NCBI GenBank assembly: GCA_964030785.1
Contig: OZ034971.1
Location: 46,848,078-46,912,077 of the forward strand
Length of the DNA stretch: 64,000 nucleotides
From: Siderastrea siderea
Taxonomy: Eukaryota > Cnidaria > Anthozoa > Scleractinia > Rhizangiidae
Direction: 5' to 3'
Part shown: positions 59,804 to 64,000 of the stretch, piece after piece
Position numbering within the stretch: the first letter of the stretch is position 1
How the letters are laid out: each line of letters begins with the position of its first letter
Translations under genes and position numbers: made by a program
Notes under the pieces: generated by a model
Seen by the model: the letters and a program-made list of their open reading frames with translations, nothing else
Told to the model about the DNA's origin: nothing
Database searches by the model: none

Positions 59804-60475
59804 AACAAAATCTGGGGGAAACTGGGAGTCGCCGGATGTTGGGGTAGCGGAGAATGCCCCTCAAAATCCTTTTGAGGATAAGCCGGCCGTACAGGGGGTC
59901 ATCGTAACCTAAGATAATATGAAGATTTTTTTGTGCTGTGGCGCACCGTACGGGCTAAATATGACGCAAAGGAGATAAGTGTTCTCTCCGATGCCTTCCT
60001 CGGAGACCCAGGGGCAGATAGTGGGGCGAGGGAAAGTCGGAACGGGCAAAAAAAAGAGAGCGAAGGAAAGTCGAGGACAAAACGAGGAGTCCCTGGGGAC
60101 AATGTTTCTCCAGAGTAGTTCATTTTGTATTTTGTATTTTTACTCACGGCTACTTGAAAAGCAGCCCAGCTGATAGTCTGCGTAGCAAGCGGTTTTGGGT
60201 GGGGTGTTTTTTGGAATGTAATTCGCGAGAAGCAAAAAAATTTCGATGAAACGGCCGCGCGAGAGCTGAACGAAAGGGGACGAGGGAAGGAAAACCGCCT
60301 GCATTCAACCCTATGAGATTTTTGAAACGACCCTTCCAGTCGCGTGTGGCTTGCGCGTGCTGTCAATGTCAACCGCCAACCAATCACAGCGTGCCTTATG
60401 TAAACATTGGCGGGAACGTGCTTTTACCAAGCTTTTCCAAGACCAGGCATCAGTGGAAGAAGAATCAGAGTCAAA
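59804..60475. other. host non-coding right flank
   Basis: No supported gene. A 162-codon minus frame near 59899-60387 is composed of unrelated, repeat-like sequence. Confidence 0.4.
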
Positions 60476-60479
60476 TGGG

Positions 60480-60712
60480 TGTCTGTAAAACCCGGAACAC
60501 TCCGGAACACCCATGGAACACCCCGGAACATCCCCGGAACACCCCCAGAACACCCCGGAACACCCCCGGAACACCCGTGGAACATCCCATAATACCCCGG
60601 AACACCCTCGAAAATAGTGGTCAGCGGTCACATTGGTCACGAATTGACTAAGCCGAAGACCTCCGAAGATTCCCAATTCTTCATAAGACTTTTGCGGATC
60701 ACCCTGAGATTT
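60480..60712 (+). repeat. GGAACACCCC minisatellite, copy 1
   Basis: About ten imperfect GGAACACCCC(C) units (60492-60605), preceded by GGTGTCTGTAAAACCCGGAA and followed by CTTCGGAGGT-type sequence. The same order occurs inverted at 62578-62816, so it is part of a dispersed repeat. Confidence 0.75.
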
Positions 60713-61084
60713 CTGAGCATTTCAAGAAATGCTTCGGAACAATTGCGAAAAATTAAGGACAGCAAAAGAACCATTATTCAATGCGATATGAAAATGTGAC
60801 AGTTGAATTGTTAATTCTGCATTGATTTTTCTAGTGCGAGGTTTGCATTATCACGCTCAAAACAGGTGTGACCTCAAGGACAAAACAAAGCCAAATGATA
60901 CAGTGTCACGCAGTGTTATGAGGTCATTATATATTCTGAGGTCACATCGTCATCGTTTTATTTCCACAGGCGCATGGAAAATGTTTGCCCGCCAGTTCGT
61001 TACGCTAATAAATACACCTAATTTAAAAAAAAAACTATTTCATATCAAAGTGAAAAAAACAAAAGAGAAATACGGATAGATTAG

Positions 61085-61190
61085 GCATGCAAACTACATT
61101 CAAGGATAGCTGATTCACTCTGACGAAGAGCAGTTAAACGCTCAAAATGTGAGCTTTTAGATGGCCAATTCACCTGGCAACTCAGTTTAT
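61085..61190 (+). repeat. Penelope-like element 3' tail relic
   Basis: CACTCTGACGAAGAGCAGTT...ATGTGAGCTTTT...GGCCAATTCACC matches the 3' tail of the element at 14.4-16.6 kb (CGCTCTGACGAAGGG...). No coding part remains. Confidence 0.55.
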
Positions 61191-61445
61191 CTTAATTTGA
61201 AGTATCATACCGTAGTGCATGAGTGCTTCGGGAATATTAAAATCCGAGAACGTAGTTTCCATGACTAATAAATTCCCATCTCGCAGCTTTCTCTTGTCAT
61301 ATTTGAATGACAACGTTTTTGCAGTTAGGCCTGTGTATATTTTTGGTTAACAAACGGGCGTAGCTCGGATGATAAATGAGTAGGAGAAGTGTGCACCTGC
61401 AAAAAAGTAGTCACTATAATTTTGTAGAGGTATCCGATGGCTTAT

Positions 61446-61815
61446 TAGGGACTTTAAGCAACGACGACGGCAACGCAAGGGAAAACGTCATTGAAATTGT
61501 GGTTTTCGGTTCTTTTATTCTTCTTCGCGATTATTCCAAATCGTTTAACTTGTCTAATGTGGCCGAACTGTCCGGGAACTGAATTCGTAGGGACGGCGCT
61601 CAAGTTCAGGAAGAGAACGAAAAATTCACCGTCGTGTGTTCCCGTCCTCCTAAAAACCTTAAAACTGGTCATTTCACGTTGTTGTTTTGTAGAGGACAAC
61701 AAAGAAATGTACCACAATGTCTAACGCACGTGCAGAGTCATTGTTTTGCTCATTAAAGCCTATTGTTTTTTGACGTTCTCGTTGCCGTCGCCGTCGTGGT
61801 TGCTTAAACTCCCTA
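61446..61815. mobile_element. MITE with TAGGGA(G/C)TTTAAGCAAC ends, copy 2
   Basis: Inverted relative to the 812-1096 copy. It shares AACGCAAGGGAAAACGTCAT and the following about 250 bp, and is longer by about 85 bp near its right end. Both ends are intact. Confidence 0.75.
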
Positions 61816-62577
61816 TTATGTTTGCGATGTCACAACGTAATCCGGGAGCAAAAGGATCGAACGAGTTCACACTCTTATAGCAAGAAAAGGAACAAGTATT
61901 TTATTTACTTTCACAAGATCTATTAAGACTTTATTAAGAGAAGAAAATTCAATAAACGAAAAAAAGGAAAATATCAACGATGAGAGTACATACCCCATTT
62001 TCTCGAACTTTGCAAAGTTCTTTTTCTTCTTCTTCTTCTTCTTCCTCGGATAACCCACCCATGTGTTCCCTCAATAAGCCAACTTTATACGTTGCGATAA
62101 ACCTTGAGTTACAAGTTACTTCCCAAAAACTAATTCAAGCATTTTTCTAATGGGTCTTTAGAAGGAGCGGCGGTGTTTCTTTGCCCAGTTCGTACAGCAA
62201 CAGCAAGTGGGACACTTATTGAGAAAATGCGGTAGAACTAGCTATTTAATTTGAAAAGGAACAGCCTTTACGGAAACAAGATAAATCCTATATACACTCA
62301 ATAGCCTGCAAAATCTGTTTTGTTTTGTGTGAAAAATCTGTCACGCAATGCCCAAGAGTAAGTTAACATGGTGAATTGAATTTTATCCGGGATTCCCATC
62401 CCCAGAATCTCACTTATATCCATGACGTCACATCGGTTTGTCGAGAGTTATAATGCAAATCTCGCATGAGTTACAGCAACTTCAATAATTGAATTGAAAT
62501 ATTCAAGATCAAATCTTTGTTGATCTAAAGGACACCAATGTTATTTTTTTAATTTTATTTTTGCCATTTCGTCTTCG
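61816..62577. other. host non-coding sequence
   Basis: AT-rich with a CTT/TTC tract at 62020-62045. No gene supported. Confidence 0.4.
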
Positions 62578-62816
62578 TGTGATCCGCAGAAGTCTTCGGA
62601 AAATTCGGAAATCTTCGTTAATCTTCGGAGGTCCTCGGGTCAGTCTATGCGTGAGTGGTCTGACCACTTACCACTATTTTTGGTGTTCAAGGGTGTTCCT
62701 GGCTGCATTGAGGGTATTGTGGGATGTTCCGGGGTGTTTCGGGGGTGTTCCGGGGTGTTTCGAGGGTGTTCCGGGGGTGTTTCGTGGTGTTCCGGATGTG
62801 TTCCGGTTTTTACAGA
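62578..62816 (-). repeat. GGAACACCCC minisatellite, copy 2 (inverted)
   Basis: GGGTGTTCCGGGGTGTTTCG units at 62690-62805, flanked by TTTTTACAGACACC on one side and CTTCGGAGGTCCTCGGGT on the other, mirror the 60480-60712 repeat. Confidence 0.75.
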
Positions 62817-62966
62817 CACCCGAGTCAAATAGATCTTGTCCGAAATACAGTCGAACCAGGTTAAGTGTATCCCACAGAATAACATTTGATCCTGATTATT
62901 GTAACATTGATTTCATTTATTTTTTCAATAATCCCCTTTTCAAATGAAGAATGAAATATTTAAACT

Positions 62967-63153
62967 GAGGGTGCTTTCCTTTGGGATGATCCAGATAGGG
63001 ATCAGTGATCCAAGATCACTCGGATCATGGTGTATCAAAGAAACCGATGAATCCACTCAGGACAAGGATCCTTCGGTTCTTTTGATGCACCATGATCCGA
63101 GTGATCTTGGATCACTGATCCCGATCTGGAGCATCCCAAAGGAACACACCCTG
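62967..63153. mobile_element. hairpin MITE with (C/G)AGGGTG ends
   Basis: A near-perfect palindrome: arm TTCCTTTGGGATGATCCAGA...GATCATGGTG (62976-63035) and its inverted complement (63087-63144), with a central unpaired loop of about 50 bp. The outer ends GAGGGTG/CACCCTG resemble hAT termini. Confidence 0.75.
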
Positions 63154-63502
63154 AAAGTCGATCCCATACTAGATTTTGTTTTAATTAATTCATGCGACAG
63201 GCACGTTGGAATTTGACAGGTTTCCCGATTTTCATAAACCGCTCCTAACGGATTCTCAAATTGCTTAATTTTTGCTTCTGCTTTCCTAATGGAATCACCT
63301 CCTTTCAGTCCCATCAAAATGTTCAAAGCTTTTTCCGTGTTCTGATTTGTTTCGAAGAGCTGGTAGTGGAGAGAAAAAAAGAAGAGAAACATTTTTAAAT
63401 CAGATGACCGTTGGGATGCAGTTCGGGTAACCTGTCAAATTCCCAAGTGCCTAATGCATGATGTCTTGCGTCCAATCAAGATAGAGTTTCATTTTAAATA
63501 TT

Positions 63503-63655
63503 TCATTCTCGTTTGAAAAGTGGATTGTTGAATCGAATAATAAAATCAATATTGCAATCATTTTTTGTAAGACCACAAAACCCAAGCTCTTCAAGCTCCT
63601 GCAAAGATTCTTGCAGATTTCTTGAGAACGCTTCGTCCTCCGTTCTCTCCGCCAT
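63503..63655 (-). CDS. possible first coding exon of a host gene
   Basis: From the ATG at 63655 the minus strand reads MAERTEDEAFSRNLQESLQE LEELGF, protein-like and charged, directly downstream of a TATATATATA tract. No confident splice donor and no second exon were found. Low confidence. Confidence 0.25.
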   Translation of the reverse strand: MAERTEDEAFSRNLQESLQELEELGFCGLTKNDCNIDFIIRFNNPLFKRE

Positions 63656-64000
63656 GTTATATATATATAAGGCTTTATTTAAGGAGGGTAAACACTTGAC
63701 AGTAGTAAACACTGATAACGTCGTGGCCCTCACTGCAACACACAAAATTAAGTAGTACCTAAAAAATAAACTATAATATTCACTATCTACATACACTAAA
63801 AACAAATTAATGAAGTACTATGAACTAAGATATGGAAAAATAAATGGTAATAGAAAAAAAGGCAATAATGATTACCATTAAACTCTTGGTAGTCTATAAC
63901 ATCAGCAATATAATTTGCGGAGCGTGGCGGCTTTCTCATCAGTTAAATAATTCTTGTATAAGCTACGCTTAAAACTGGCTACTGAGCTTTGCTCCGGATA
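63656..64000. other. host non-coding sequence
   Basis: AT-rich to the window end; nothing recognised. Confidence 0.4.

Noticed and set aside
1..64000. CRISPR arrays, bacterial operons or riboswitches
   Set aside because: No regularly spaced repeats of that type; the sequence is clearly eukaryotic.

Overview
The window is AT-rich animal nuclear DNA, most likely from an anthozoan (probably a stony coral). The clues are split, intron-bearing gene fragments, dense MITEs and other inverted-repeat elements, Penelope-like retroelements with a GIY-YIG domain, and exons of a Roco-type and a TRADD-N-like family of the kind common in cnidarians. The species is not determined.

Positions 1-38158 are host sequence. 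They hold remnants of three immune/metabolic-type genes on the minus strand (Roco/COR pieces at 8.2-9.1 kb, a TRADD-N-like exon at 13.0-13.65 kb, a glycosyltransferase exon with an in-frame stop at 20.8-21.95 kb), three Penelope-like retroelement relics, a decayed Ty3/Gypsy element nested in one of them and itself carrying a MITE, a tyrosine-recombinase relic, several TIR elements and microsatellites.

Positions 38165-59797 are a complete 21.6-kb Polinton/Maverick (adintovirus-like) endogenous virus. It has 5'-AGTAGTAAGG ends, a perfect 6-bp target duplication (ATGGCT) and terminal inverted repeats of about 2.46 kb. It encodes the capsid-forming Polinton set: double-jelly-roll major capsid protein, packaging ATPase, adenain-like protease and retrovirus-type integrase with a chromodomain. 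Beside these are a PLA2-domain protein, three paralogous 'SFYVTL' proteins, a run of tiny Arg-rich proteins sharing an RRQRGG motif, a GRF zinc-finger protein, a SLOG-like protein, an exonuclease-like protein and a gene carried in both TIRs. Nearly all of the space between the TIRs is accounted for and no DNA polymerase B is present. Only a stand-alone ORF resembling the region found upstream of Polinton PolB remains. The element also carries a tRNA-like gene with an unusual anticodon arm. Layout: the TIR gene; an exonuclease-like gene (-) diverging from a small gene plus one SFYVTL paralog (+); a long minus-strand block with nearly all virion genes, the integrase and accessory genes; a plus-strand block of putative early/replication genes; the second TIR.

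Positions 59804-64000 are host flank with minisatellites and MITEs, including a second, inverted copy of the MITE found at 0.8 kb. Functional assignments rest on motif recognition by eye, not on database searches.
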